A stretch of DNA of 64,000 nucleotides. It comes from Setophaga petechia. Its lineage: Eukaryota; Chordata; Aves; Passeriformes; Parulidae. Position numbers and translations under genes: made by a program. Position 1 is the stretch's first letter, and each line of letters opens with the position of its first letter. The notes under the pieces were generated by a model, which was given only the letters and a program-made list of their open reading frames with translations, ran no database searches and had not been told where the DNA came from. Where the stretch lies: NCBI GenBank assembly GCA_024362935.1, contig JANCRA010000007.1:11906503-11970502 (forward strand), given 5' to 3'. Below, in pieces: positions 1 through 13,800 of this stretch.

Positions 1-1592
1 GGTTTTGATTCTGATGGACGTTTTTGTGGGTCTGTTTTTGTTCTGTGGTTCTTTTTTTTAATTGAAGAAGCCAGCCTTTTCTTTGTTTTCAAGGGTCAGA
101 TGAAAAAATCCACAAACATTTATATTTTTCTATTATATTATTGTTCTATATATTGTTCTATAATATTGTTCTTTTCTTTTCAGCTTCACTTGCTGCCCAC
201 CTCCTAAGGTAGCAAAACATCTGCTGCAAAATGTGCCTAACTTGCTGCTGCAGATCACATTCAGCATTTTCCATGTCCTGACTCTGAGATGCTGTTCAAA
301 AGTTTAAAAAGCAATACCTAAAGGATTTTGAAAATCCTTCCCTTTTACTTGAAGTCTTATTAAGACCTTCTCCACTGCTGTCATATACCATAGAACAAAG
401 AGTAGCTCAGGACATTCCTGAAACTTACTTGATTTTTATTTTTTTTTAAACTTTAATAATCTTCACAGTTTCAAACCACAAAACCTGGATTAAGCCTACT
501 GGCTCATTTTCACAATACAAGCCTGCATAGCTTTGGCATTCATGTCTGTGCTCCATTCACCTGACAGAAAATACCATTTTCAAAGCTATTTGCAAAATTA
601 TGACAGATCCAAGTTTCACAATAGGGATGTGTCCCTATCAATCCCTTATGGCAGACTTATGAAGTAAGAGCAGTTCTATTTCATTCTCTCTGCCCTTGTC
701 ATATCCTCAGTCATGAAAGTCATCTTCTCATTCTTTTCCAACAGTACCATGCACTGCACTTCTCTAGGCTTTTATTTTTTAAGTTTCTTCTTTTTATATT
801 CCTATGTTGCTTCCTGCACTAAGCCTTTGCCCACTATCAGCAGCTCTGCCTGAGAAGGATGACCAGCTCAAGCAATTTTATCCCTGCTCCACTCACTGCA
901 ACAGAGGACTGCAGTGTTTTCATGGCATCCCAACTTTTCCCTCTCCCAACAGGAAAATGAGCCCCTCTACAATCCCTGTGACCCAAAGGTCAGAGGTAAT
1001 AAACTCCAGTATATTAAATATATTGTACAGTATGACCACAAAATTACTAAATATAAATATTTATGACTAAATATTCAGAGTTGATTGAGGAATTTCTTCC
1101 TACAGAAACTCTTGCTTTGCTGTAACTGACACTGTACCATGCAAGCTAGTTCATGCAAAGAGATATTACATGAGTTGGGTAAATATTCTAGCCACTCCTG
1201 AGTAGCAATGGATTCAAGTAAGTTATGGCTACTGCTCCAGGTCTTTCTATCCTTTTAGTAAGTCATCTTAAGCCATCTTCATGCCCTCAGTTTAAAAAGA
1301 AAAGTATGATTTCTAATTGATAAACAAGCATCACGTTCCTGTGCTCATCTTAGAATTCTGTAAGTGCCTCCTTATTTTACCACAGTGCAATGAGCAAGCT
1401 GCCCAGGGGGCAGGTGATGTACCCCTACTACTGTTTTGTATTTTTCTACTCTCTTATTGCTAACCATATACATCATCAGCAGTGGAGATCTCTTTCATTC
1501 CCTACAAAGCATTGGAAGACAGAATCTGCTGTTAGCTGCCCTCAGAAATCTGGAGTAGGGTTCAGATCCAGCCACCAAAGTACTCTCCAGTG
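1..1592. other. Non-coding AT-rich sequence, no gene recognised
   Basis: No exon, RNA gene or repeat family is recognised here. The open frames at 804-1070 and 1390-1593 have low-complexity translations and no splice-site or domain support, and look like chance ORFs. The stretch could be intergenic or lie in a 5' intron of the + strand gene, whose first exon was not found. Confidence 0.5.
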
Positions 1593-1885
1593 ACAGAATC
1601 ACAGAAATTCTAGGTTGGAAGAGACCTTTAAGATCATCGAGTCCAACCCATGTTCTAACACCTCAACTAGATCGTGGCACCAAGTGCCACATGCAGTCTT
1701 TTTTTAAACTCTACGAGGGATGGTGACTCCACGACCTCCCTGGGTAGATGATTCCAGTATTTGACCACTCTTTCTGTAAAATACTTCCTCCTTATTTCTA
1801 GCTTGCACCTCCCTTGGTGCAGTTTGAGACTGCGTCCTCTTGTTCTGTCGGTTGTTGCCCAGAGAAAGAGACCGACCCCCAGCTC
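1593..1885 (-). mobile_element. CR1 LINE fragment, 3' end, antisense
   Basis: Read on the minus strand, this is the 3' end of an avian chicken-repeat-1 non-LTR retrotransposon. The + strand shows the reverse complement of the CR1 terminal octamer tail (AGAATCACAGAA, about 1597), then GGTTGGAAGAGACCT and GATCATCGAGTCCAACC, which are hallmark CR1 3' sequence. Similarity continues through ACTTCCTCCTTATTTCTAGC to about 1885. The element is 5'-truncated, as most CR1 copies are, and carries no reverse transcriptase frame. The inner boundary is approximate. CR1 is the dominant LINE of birds and other reptiles, so this copy supports the host assignment. Confidence 0.85.
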
Positions 1886-2306
1886 ACCACAGCACCACAG
1901 GCCTGTAATGTTTAGAGTTTCCAGCTGAAAGCCACTCCCAAGTGGCTGCAGCTGCCCATAGATCCATTTCTATCACAGCTGGAATAACCTTGAAGTTTGT
2001 TAGCACAGCACTGATTCAGTTCCTGTCATATTTTAGGGTTCTGCTGTCTCATACCAAGCTTTAATCACCACACTCCACTCTAGCAGCTGCCTTCCAGACA
2101 GGCCCTGTCATCTCTTCCGCAGAGCCCTCAGCCCGACTGTACAACCCAAGAGCTGCAAGCCCTGCTCCTCTCACACCAGCACACCCTGCAGAAGCCTTGA
2201 GCACTGCTCTGTTCCAAACTCCAGAGCAGCTCACTGCTCTTCATCCTCAACCTCCTCTCAGTGCTCTCCTCACATGCCCAAAGCCAGGCCAGGCTGGCAT
2301 ACCGTG

Positions 2307-2526
2307 CCATGGCCACTGTCTGTGCAGCCTGAGGCCCAGCTCTCCATGCCGCAGCTGCTGTCAGTGTGGCCCGAGGCCCAGCCCTCCATGCCCTGGCCAC
2401 TGTCAGTGCAGCCTGGCGCTCTCTGTGCCATGGCCGCTGTCAGTGCGGCCTGAGGCCCAACTCTCCATGCCATAGCCCCTGTCAGTGCAGCCTGAGGCCC
2501 AGCTCTCCATGTCATGGCCACTGTCC
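2307..2526. repeat. GC-rich 42-bp degenerate minisatellite
   Basis: About five imperfect copies of a 42-bp unit are present. The phrase GCC(A/G)CTGTCAGTG recurs at about 2312, 2354, 2396, 2433, 2475 and 2517, each followed by GAGGCCCAGCTCTCCAT-like sequence. One unit is 5 bp short. Because 42 is a multiple of three, several frames on both strands stay open with a 14-residue periodicity. Those ORFs (2128-2644, both strands) are by-products, not genes. The block is much more GC-rich than its surroundings. Confidence 0.8.
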
Positions 2527-2529
2527 AAA

Positions 2530-2756
2530 AACCTCAAAGCCCAGAGCTCCAGGCACCCTGCAGATACAACAAGCATGCCAAGGGGAAACAAAAACTGCTA
2601 CAATATGGCTTCCTCCACAGCTTTCTCCTTTGAACCAGCCTTAGCCCTGGGCTGGTTTTAGTGCTCTGCCTAGGGTTAGGGATGTGAAAACCTAAAGGCC
2701 CAGAGCTCCAGGCACACAGCAGCTACAAAAGGCGGCCCAAGGGGAACACAGAACTG
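2530..2756. repeat. 68-bp direct duplication next to the minisatellite
   Basis: The segment at 2530-2597 recurs at 2689-2756 with an offset of 159 bp, the same length and scattered substitutions. Both contain CCCAGAGCTCCAGGCAC and CCAAGGGGAA. The second copy is followed by GAGGCCCAGCTCTCTGTGCC, which resembles a minisatellite unit. The minisatellite and its tail were therefore probably duplicated together and then diverged. Confidence 0.75.
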
Positions 2757-5700
2757 AGGCTGAGGCCCAGCTCTCTGTGCCTGTCACAAACCTCCCAGAG
2801 AAGCTGGGCGGATGGTGCCCTGGAGTGTGCTGCTACCTCCCTGCTACCTCTGCAGGTAGAAAAGATCATTTATTCCTCATGAGAGCCAGCAAGCGGGTCA
2901 GCTTCTGAAAGTAAAGGCGAGCTCAGGGAATTCATCTCACAGTCACCATAAACTGCACTGTGACTCCAAGGGTGAACAATGGAGGAAGACTTGGTCCCTC
3001 TGATTTGATTGGTAAAATGTGATTAATTTAGTAGAGGTGGGAGTTTTTACATTAATACTCTCAGGAGTTTTAACTCACTCGTCCAGTAGGTTACATCTTA
3101 TGTAACAAGCAGTTCTTTTGATTAAGTCGCATTGATAATCATCAGCCTCTCAGTGAGATGAGTTGTACACTGACATGAAACAGGTTAGTGAGAACTTTTA
3201 ATTTTTCACTACTGGCACCACAAACAGTTCTTTGCAAACTAAACTAGCCATCAATTCTGATCCCCAGAGTGCTCCAGTGAGCCACATGAAGCCACCCCAT
3301 TTTCTCTTATGAAATTCAGAAAGGTCACAGATATGCTACATTCAGCCTTAAGAGCAAATGCTACAGGTATAACTGGGTGAAGGTATAACGGCTTGTGATG
3401 ATCAAAATGATTCAATAGTCCCTGCAGGTTTATTTACTATGAATCTATAAACTCACCCAAGAGTGACACAGACTGCTCCTAAGTGGAGTTGTCATCAAGC
3501 AGATCAAAGAAGTCAGCACTTAAAAAGTATAAATGCCAAAATGCACTGGAGCAATGATGGACTTGTACTGAAAATTTTATTTTTAGTCTTTAATTTATTA
3601 ATTTAATCATTCTTATAAGCATAATTATTATAGAAAACAGACTTTTATATCCCTCTCTAAATTTTATTGGAATTACCTGCAGATTTGTCGCCAGCAGAGA
3701 CCTTACTTTGTTGGCCCAGCTGTCAAAGAAAACATAGACTGAAGCAAGCATCTAAGTTTATGCTGTATAGTCAACTTTAGTAAAATCAATGGGATTACCT
3801 GGACTGTGTAATGTTAAAGAGCTTTGTAGGTCACTGAAGAAATGGGATCCGACGTTGCATTTTCCCTGAAAAAGCACAGTAACTGCCCGGGACTATTATG
3901 TGATATGTGTAGGAGTAGGATAATTCAGGTCAAGTTCTTATCCCAGAAATAACCCTTTGGAAGCCACAGGGAAGCTCACAAAAGGAAGCAAACATTCAAC
4001 TGAAAGACCAAAAAGCTGCAAAGACTCTCTAAAACAGGTGGATTGTTTGGAGAAAAGAAGCACACATGCAGATCCCTTTGGGCCAAGGAAAAGCAGGTAG
4101 AGCACTATAACAACCTTGAGGCTTCACTAGGCTGCACAGGAGTTTTAACTGCCCCAGCTCCACTCCTGGCCTTTTCCACAGACTCCAAAGCTATGCAAAG
4201 AGTTTGGCTCAGTTAAACACAAAACTGGTCCTGGTGATTGTATTTTACTGAATTTTCTCCCTTTCTAATCAGCCTCTCCTCCTACAATCCTTCAGAAATA
4301 CTCAGAGATTGCATTTCCTTAGCTGTTGTTGTTCCATTACAAAAATGTTACATTAAAACTTATTTTCTGGGAATAAAATCCATTGTAGAGCAAGATGGTC
4401 AATATTTGCATTCTTTAGGAGAGAAACTGCAGACATTCAGTATGTAGAACAGGGACTAAACGCCTAGAAAAAAAGAAGCAGCTGCAGGAGGATGCAGATG
4501 GTTGATACAGGAAGTCAGTTTAAGGTCACAGCTCAATTTAAGGTCACACCTGAATTTAAAAAAAGAAGGAGAAAGGAAAACTGTTACAAACTAAAAATAA
4601 AATAAACAAACTACACTGTTTCAATAAAGCAAGAGCCCATTATTTTAACCACTAATATTTCATTGTAATCTAGATCTTGAAACAGAAACTATGCTGGACA
4701 GGTGGAAATTGTGAAATTGCAATCAAGTCCAGATTTCCATGATGTTTGCCTTCCAGAAATTCATTCGCTTCTGGCCTTACTATGATACCTTTTCCATTGT
4801 GAAGACCTTTGTTTAAAATTCAGTAGCAGATTGAACACAAAGATGCTTCTCTGCTACTGGTATATCACTGTATCTTGCAGCTCTTATCTATAACAAAATA
4901 GTTTGCACCATTAATGCATCATATGTGATGTCCTACTGGACAAAGATATTTTGTGATTTTTTTCTAAATATTCAATAAACAAAATCATATATAAGGATAT
5001 GTTTCTGTATTTACACACTCCTTTATCACACAAGAATTGTAAAAAATTATATATGCAACTCCACTCAAAAGAACGATCCTAATTTCATCACTTTTTATAT
5101 CTAATTATATATTGTCATCACCAAAGTGGATGAGATCAAGAAAATTCACAGCAATTTCAGAAGAACATGCTCAGTTCTGAGCATCATAAATACTTGCACA
5201 TATCCTTTCCTTGTCATTTCTCTTTATAAGTTCATCTGTATCAGCAACAATTCTTTTTTGCAGGCTCCTCTATGCCCTACAAAGTCAGAATTTCAGGTAG
5301 TTTCAATCATTTCTGGTTTTCTTAGGAAAAAAAAAAAGGAAGCAATTTTTTTACCTTCCAAGCAATTTTATAATACCATGAGCAAAATGCACAAACCCTT
5401 TTCTCTGAACAAGAAGGGTGCTGGATTGCTTTGCTGCTCTTCAGAACAGGGAATTTTCCACTCAAATGATGGAGAAGAGTATTTCATTTCGGGAGTCTCT
5501 CACAAGGAACAAGCATGGTTGGGTTCTCTATTCTAGAGTCCCTCCAAAGGTCAGTTGGAATGATCTTCCAATATCCCTAAGTGAGGACTCTGATCATTTT
5601 TATACAGCTGAGCTGTAGGACCTACCTGCTTCTTTCTCTTGATATTACAATTTTCACTGCCTCAGGAGACAGAGAGCTGGAAATAGAGCATCTCAAGTCA

Positions 5701-7450
5701 GAATTCATTCACTGGGCTTTGAATCTGTCTCTTGAGCCTCAGCATGTGCAACTAAGGGAGAACCAGCCTATAAAAACCTCTAGCTATTAATGAAAACTAT
5801 TGGAAGCAAACCTTCAAATACTCAGAGGGCCTTAGAAAGAACTGACACCAAAAATTAATCTCAGCAGTGAAATTCCTCTGATCTTCAATATAAACTGAAA
5901 AAGAACAGCAGGATTTATATAACAATAGGTAATTAAAAAGTGGCATAGAAGATAGTGAATATTTCACTAATGTTAGTTCTTGCAGTGTTGTTTGAATTTT
6001 GCAGTCAAATACATGAGTTCTCTGAGCCTGACAGAGATAAAGCACAAATAACTGAATCTAATAGCTGCTTCTAAGCCTTATCCCTGAGCAATAAATGTAC
6101 TAATTGCAGAAAGCAGAATCTAGCTTTCCTTTTGTGCTCAACATGTTGTCACACATGGATGGAAATAATTAGCATTTATCAGAAGGGTTTTGGCTCAAAA
6201 AAGTTCAGTGAAAGCCTAAGTATTTTGGAGACATATCAATAAACATTTCATTAAGAAAGGCTGGGTCTGTCTATGCCAGTGAGACATTCTTATTGCTCTG
6301 GCCCTAATACTAAAATCCTGGATATACCTGAATGAATTCTCATCTAAACCTACACTCAGCAGACAGTAGGCAGAACAGAGGTGTGTGCATCATAGCCCAT
6401 TCCCAAACCAGCTTTATGAGCCTCGCTGGGTATCTCTGCAGCCTTCTAATTGAAATACCAAGGTTTCAATTCCAGAGATGATACCCCAGCACAGCTCTGG
6501 TTGTGGAAGCATAAAAAATGAAGCTGAAATCTTCCAATGTAGAAGAAAATGAAATGTCAAAACATCAAAAAACTTTTCTGAAACCAAGTTTCTATTGTGT
6601 AGCCAATCTCTATTGGGACACATGTTATGAAGCAAATTATCTTTTTACTGAGCCAGACAGGAAGAATGAAAAATCTATAGCTAATTTAAAATCTGCCTGC
6701 TCCACACAGTATCTTAAATATTTTCCAAATGCATAGTGGCAGAACAGTTCTCCTAAACAAGGGATTTGCTCATTTGCCCTCCAGATCATCATTGATACTC
6801 CCTTAACCATGGCTTAGTGTCTAAAAAAAGTTCATTAATTTTCTTTCACAAAGTTTTTTACCAAGGTCCTGAGGAAAAAAAGAAGGATTTGAAAGTAAGT
6901 TACATGAAAGGACATGACATCTCTGAACCTCAACAAAACTAAGGAACCCATAGAAAAGTTCTCTTGCTCTTTTTCCCCCCCTTTCTTTTTTCACAAGAGA
7001 GGGAACCTCTGACAGGCTAAGATTTCTACTATGCTAAACATTACAGTGAGAGAACCAAGGAATGGAAAACTGGTCTGTACTCATGATAATAAAGGCTTCT
7101 CAGGTAAAAAAGAGTGGCAATGGTTTGTAATTGTACCGTCCTTTGGTCACACAGTTCCCCAGCTCCTGCCCCACAGAGCAGAGCTCAGGAATGTGAAATT
7201 CTGTGATTGCTTAGGCTTTAATGTCTTCATGCAATTCACAGATTTCTAATTCACCACCAGGACTCACTACCTAATTGCTAAGGCCTCAGCGCTCCAGGGA
7301 GAAAGGGAAGTATTAGCCCTGCTTTAACCCCTTTAACAAAAACCTACAAAGAAATAAATCTTCACACATACTCTTCAGACACAGCTGCATCTGTGCAAGT
7401 CTGTGCCGCAGCCTCTCAAGCAGCCTGAGGACTTCTGTGGGCAGCAGCAT
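2757..7450. other. Non-coding sequence, no gene recognised
   Basis: AT-rich sequence with scattered A/T runs. The largest open frame (5126-5536, 136 codons) has no recognised domain, no plausible splice context and a composition like its surroundings, so I treat it as chance. No repeat family was recognised. Confidence 0.45.
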
Positions 7451-7802
7451 CTGCACAAACCCACCAGACTGCCACAAACACACAGCAGCAGCCTCTGCAC
7501 AAACCCACCAGACTGCCACAAACACACAGCAGCAGCCTCTGCACAAACCCACCAGACTGCCACAAACACACAGCAGCAGCCTCTGCACAAACCCACCAGA
7601 CTGCCACAAACACACAGCAGCAGCCTCTGCACAAACCCACCAGACTGCCACAAACACACAGCAGCAGCCTCTGCACAAACCCACCAGACTGCCACAAACA
7701 CACAGCAGCAGCCTCTGCACAAACCCACCAGACTGCCACAAACACACAGCAGCAGCCTCTGCACAAACCCACCAGACTGCCACAAACACACAGCAGCAGC
7801 TG
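7451..7802. repeat. 44-bp minisatellite, eight copies, essentially perfect
   Basis: Eight tandem copies start at 7451, 7495, 7539, 7583, 7627, 7671, 7715 and 7759. Each unit starts CTGCACAAACCCACCAGACT and ends GCAGCAGCCT. The first seven are identical and the eighth differs only in its last two bases. Identity this high implies recent expansion or homogenisation, so copy number is likely variable between individuals. Since 44 is not a multiple of three, each frame cycles through all three readings every 132 bp and stays open on both strands. That explains the overlapping ORFs at 7313-7900. Confidence 0.97.
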
Positions 7803-10800
7803 CCTGCATCACAACAGAGGTGGGTATTGTTCCACTAGGACTGAAGTGCGAGACTGGCAAAGTAGAAGTGAAACTCAACAAGGTGAATGACCTGGACTGA
7901 GCTCACAGAAACCACTTGTCCCAACAGCTCCCTTTAAAATGTTGCAGAAGCGATGGATAGTCAATCCAAATCCATTGCACACAGAACTCTTATTCCTCAG
8001 CACAGAGTGATTTGGCCATCCTCCTGAGACTAATGGTGCTCATGCCTTGGAGCTAACCTGACCCTCTTCCGTGACACTGTTCCAGCACCAAACAAGATTA
8101 AGAATAGTGTTTTGAAAACTCTGAGAAACATTAGCATGTGGGACTCATAAAAGTGATTCACACAGAGTAGAAACCAGAGCATTGCAGCCTTACCAACAAC
8201 TTCAATCTTCACATGCAAGATTCCAGACTAAATCTAAATTCTGCCAGGATCATAAATTATCACATCTATTCCTGTTAGTCCTTTCTTTGCTTTCCAGAAG
8301 CACCTCTTCATAATGAGGACTGAAATGACATCTTTTCTACCTTCTCCCTTTTCTTATAAAGGGTAGCTTCTTTCTGGTTCCTAAAATCACAGACTTCAAT
8401 TTCATCAAGTCTCTGACCATTACAAAGATCTCCAGAAAAGCTTCTTTGAAATGTGAGTCAAGGGAAAGGCAGGATATGGTGGTAGTTTTTTCCTCAGCTG
8501 AAGATACTCAGGCTGACAGGCATCTGATGCTTTCCATTTAGTACTTTTATTCTGTACTAAAGAGCATAAAAATCTGTGGGTGTACATATATTTTTAGTGA
8601 ACCAGCACCAAACAAAACAGAAAGAAAGAACTGGTGCATAAAAATTGCAGTAGGGAAGAGCAGAGACAGACAGAACTATTGAAAAATAAATAGATTTGCG
8701 GGATACTTTATGGATTTACAGAAAAAGACACCTGAAGTAAGTGTCACTATAAATGTTACTGCTTTTAATTAATTAGGAATACCAAGCTAAGCCAGGCTGA
8801 AAGTGAAAGAAGAGTGACAGTAGCAATTCATAACTTCTTGAACAAGTCTTTTTTCACCATCAGGAAATGTTCCATTCGGGAATATGACCATTAGGTACAT
8901 CCCACCCTGACCAAACTGCCAGAACTCCAAACATGGTCCCTGGATATGCATAAATCCTGTCTCCAGTGAGTATATAGAGACCAGAGTGCTACATGTTCAT
9001 AGTGGCAATTTGTCCTGGATTTGGTGATATCTGCAGCCTACTCAGGCCTGGAGTTACAAGAGAAATATAAAACACCAAGAAATACAAGAGAGACAGCGTG
9101 CTCTGATCAAATCCAACACGCACAAGGTCATGCAGAGTAAATCCAGAGCACAATCGAGACGTGTGCTTCTTTTCAGGAAATCTTGGACAAAATCTGGTAG
9201 CTGTAATTACATGTTTTTACCTATAAGAATATATAACAATTTTCATAATAAATCAGACATGTACCTCTAAACTCAATAATGGTATTTGCTAACACAGATT
9301 CTCCATCGAAGTACTTCAGAGAAATCTGAATTGCAGAGAGCAATAAATCTCTGATGCCCTGCACACAGCTGGAGCAGCATGCAGGGAGGTGCAGTCACAT
9401 CTTTTGTGCTGTGATGCTGGGCACTGCTCCCTGTGTGGTGATGTGTCCCCATGAAAATGATGGCACTTGCTGTGCATCTTAATGTGCTGCTGTAGATCAG
9501 CCTATTCCCAGTTCTTTCTCCAAAGCAGTTCACTGAAGCACGACCACAGGCTCCAGCTTGCTTCTCCTCTCAGATATGCTCACCCTCTGCTCTAACTCCT
9601 CCACTCTCCCTTCTGTTCTGTTAGGTTTATTTTCATCACAGTTACAGAAGTTTCGTGCTGAGCAAGTAAAATGATAGTTCCTGTTCTAAAAATCTTTTGA
9701 TGTTTCCCAAAATAACTGCATCTACCAGACCTGTGAACCAGACCAAAATACCCTTTCACTAGTATTCAAAGGCAGAGAAGATAAACAGTGCTATATAAAT
9801 CAGATTATATTCCCCAGTGCAGAAATTCCTTCCCAATAAGTCTTTTTCTGGTATTTTACTGTTCAGATCAAAACAGATACAGACTGTCCACTTTTTTTTT
9901 CCTCCTGGAAAGAGGACAGTTTACTTGAAGCCACAATCAAATGAATCACATTTCCACCTTGTAAAAAATTAAAGCAGCAAATTAAGCTGCAGATGAGAGA
10001 TACATCACACTGCAGAATATTAGATTAACTTAACTTAATGCAATCCATCAACTAAGAAAGGAAGAAAGACTCATCCATTTATTCTAGATAATTTCTTTTG
10101 CTGAAAGGAAGGTTTTTCATCAGTATCTGCAGAGAAAATAGTTTCTGCCTGCCTATCAGTCCTGGGATATGCCTCCAGGAGGAGGCATAAATACAGCTCA
10201 GGACCCCCAAGTGGAGCCCAGCTTTACCTGGGAAGCTGTAGAGGCACAGGGCCTACCTGAGACCTGAGCACATTGTTCCTCTCAGCAGTGCTGACCAGTT
10301 AATGCTTTACCAGAACTGAGCTTCTTCCTCACCTGAGGAGCAGGGACACTGCTAGTTCCTCTCACTGCCTCTGCCACTGGCCCTCTTCTAAGTTACTGAT
10401 GAGATATCTTTTGATTTTTCAGTTTGGTGTAAACTTTTCCAGTGCAAAAATTGCTCCCTGTGCATTTGTACAGCACCCAGCTCAGTCAGTACCTGATGCC
10501 AGCATCAGAAGAACCTTGTGCAGTGTCTCTTACTACAGATTTTCAGGATTATATGCAAACAGAAAGAGCATTTTAGCTTGACAGTGCTGTTCTATAAATT
10601 TGGATTCGCAAACCATCTTATTTTGTCAATCTTTGAAGCAGATTAGTTTGCATATAAAATCACAGTTCATCTGGCACAGGATTTCCATACCTGGCTGCTT
10701 GTCAGTGCTTTGTGCAGTGTTATGAACCTCTGTTCCCCCATTAGTATTCACTGCAGCAAGATGATGAACGACACTCAAGATGTGTTTATCTGATGTAATT

Positions 10801-13800
10801 TCTTACTTGTCTTCACCCATTTACTATATACCTCATTTTGTTTCCTTTGTTGTCTTCAGTCATCTACCAAGGAAAACTGTTTATTTTTTTTTTCATGATT
10901 ACCACTTTCTGCATATCCAGCTTCTTTGAAAAAATTCCTATTGACTTCAGAACACACTGGAACTGGCCTCTATGGAGGATGAATGTGTCTGGCATGCCTC
11001 ATGCTGCAGTACCACCACCTACTCATCCTCTCTGGCTCTTGTCTCTTTTAGGGCTTCACACTTTATCAGCTCTGCCAATAAAATGCTAACATTTACCCTC
11101 CTTGCTTGCATTTCAGAAATATCCCAACCTCTGGCCATGCTGGCAGCATGTGGCAATCCTGCCTAAGCCTCAGCCTGCACTCTGACCTCAATAAACAGTG
11201 ATACCCAAAAGCCAACAAGAACCAGCTCATCTTGTCAATCCTGAACCAGCAGGAGGGTTTTTCATCATTTTGTGACATGCAGCTTAATCCATGACTGATC
11301 TTGGTCCCTTTTAAGCAGTGAAGCATACATGCTCTACTTCTCCACCACCTGTAAAAAACATTTTTTTCTGGATATGACAATGCAAACATAATGCAATACA
11401 CACAAGAATTTTCCCCATTACAGGCTGTAAGGTAGCAATCTTTACCTTGGGACTTCTATTTTCCAATTCATATGCAACTTTGCAGGACATGTCATTTCAA
11501 CTGGAAAAAACAAATTACGCCAGAAAGAATTCAGCTCATCCTCCCTCTCCGGCCCAGCCAAAGGGACTGGCTTTTTAATTATTGAGCAAGAGCATCAGTA
11601 AAACATCTCCACCTCCTTCACAGGATCCTCAGGCTCCAAACTCATTATCAGATTGCTTTTTAAGAGTCAGCAAGTTAAACTCCCTCCAGCGTTATAATCA
11701 CCAGAGTGATTATAATTCCATGGTGCAGTGAAGTTTTAGGTCGCTACAGACTTGGAGCCAGTGTTACAGCCACAGACTGCACCACACAGCCCCCACCAAG
11801 CAGCACCACGCTGGGAAGCTCAATCTGCTTACTGGAACAATCTTTAAATAGTATTAACTGGCAGACAGCATTTCCTCTAGCTCAGGCTGCAGCAACACTA
11901 GGGGGTTGTAATGCATCCCAAATAGAACACAGCACATGCTTCGTAAGCTGTCCTATAACTGGTTCTTATTTATTAGAGATTCAACTCCCATAAAGTAGGA
12001 TTGGAAAGGCAACAGGAAGAAAAAAAACAACTATATTATTTTTCAAACCATTATGTTCAAACTATTGCTTCAAAACCAGCAATTTTTTGATAAATATTTT
12101 TTGGAAAAGCCATGCTTTTGTTAATAACCATTACAAAATAACAATTGAGAACATTTCAAAGAGCATTCTACTTAATCAAAAACAGTAAACCAGAGATGGT
12201 ACCTTCAGACTCTAAAGATTCCTTTACAGGAAAAAAAAAAATCGTCTTTTATATTTTAGCCACATACTTGAAAGATGAATGTCAAGGGCTTAGACCATTT
12301 CTCAAGCACTTAGCACCTCCCAGGTAAGGCCCACATACGGATAAAATTTGGCTAGACTTTAGAATCAGCTTTTAAGAAACACTCTTAAATCTGTCTGCAA
12401 GTAGATGCCAATCCTAATCTAGTTTCTCTTGGAGTTCTGTCCCTTATTAGATTCAATAATCACTCTTCTGAATGACACCAAAAGGAAATTCACTATAAAC
12501 TGTTTTGGAGATCTGAAAGGATCTCTCCCAGTGTGATAATTACTATGTTTCCATTTCTGTTAATGACATCTAAGAACTGGAAACAAAAGTAGTGGTGGAG
12601 GATTAAGTAATTATGGAGTATTAGATGCATTTGAAGAGCAGGGTCACAGAAAAAGGCAGGAGGAGGAAAGAGTGAGCATGCTGTGGGCTGCTCATCAGCT
12701 TGAAAACTATAAAATATTCCCCCTTACTCACAGCGTGGTAGCTGTAAAGGACACAGACTCACAGTACAGATCAGCTGTTCTTTATTGTCCCCATTCTGGA
12801 GAGCTGCAGCTTTTATGGGTAAGTAAAGCTCTTGTTAACTATAGATAGATGCAATCTCTAGTCTGCACTTAATTTTCTCTCATCTACAAATTGCAGATGT
12901 ATGTGACAGAAATAGAAAACTAATTTAGGCTCGTTTAAATATACAAGTGTAGTTCTATGATAAATGCAATACTATAGGTGACCTAAAATTCTTGTGTCTT
13001 GTATTTCAAACAATACTTAACACTTAAAGTCATATGAAAATTAAGGCTGGTTTAAAGAAAACTAGTGAATTATAAGAATGGCTATGAAAAGGGAACTTAA
13101 AGCACTGGAAAGTGATGAGTTCTTATGAAATTTAAGCATTTGAAAGCCAACTGAAATTCATTCCTCTCTATTGACAGTACAACATCCATCAAACCAAATA
13201 TGCTCACATGTGCCTCTGCATACCTCCTGCACTTTGCCAAGCAGGACTGGAGCTGCATTTAGGAGGTCCTGCCTTTGAATACACTTCTTTATGACTCAAC
13301 CCTCAGCACAGGGAAAGCTGGAGTACAAAACCTTAGATATGACCCTTCCATGTGAAAGGAATATCTTTCATACTGGACTTAAAATATACCTTTGAGACTT
13401 TAATTTCCATTAGTTTCCAGATCATTCCAAGGTATTGCCTAACTGGATCAAAGGGCTCAGCCTTCCACTTTCATTCATGGGATGAACTCACGTAACAGTT
13501 GGATCTCATGACATCAGCAGAACTAATCTTAGTAATACTCAATATGTTTAAGGGTGAAATAATCTCTCTCTAAGAGCAGTATGACAACTGAGCTGCCATT
13601 TAGAGTAATTACCTTCCTAGTCAATTAGATGATTATTCAAGTGAAGTTAAACATTTCAGCAGTTTTGGGACACTGATAAAAAAGCAGGTCAAAATTTAAC
13701 TTAAAAGCACTTTAAATGTTAGAGAGATAGGCACAAAACATAAGTGCCAGGTGTTGCTTCTGGCTAAACTACCTCTACTCTCCAGGTCATTTCTATAGGA

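Noticed and set aside
648..665. ATG GCA GAC TTA followed by a GTAAG-like site, resembling the MADNL start of SmgGDS
   Set aside because: A TGA stop follows the fourth codon before the putative donor, the site is about 24 kb from the next exon, and there is no promoter context. The resemblance is four codons and fits chance.
2128..2644. Overlapping ORFs with a 14-residue repeat, both strands
   Set aside because: By-product of the 42-bp GC-rich minisatellite. The strands mirror each other and no known domain is present.
7451..7802. Possible CRISPR-like array
   Set aside because: The 44-bp units are directly adjacent and identical, with no unique spacers, and the genome is vertebrate.
7313..7900. 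Overlapping ORFs of 118-168 codons on both strands that look like repeat proteins
   Set aside because: They are produced by the stop-free 44-bp minisatellite. The same peptide pattern cycles through all frames, and there is no splice or start context.
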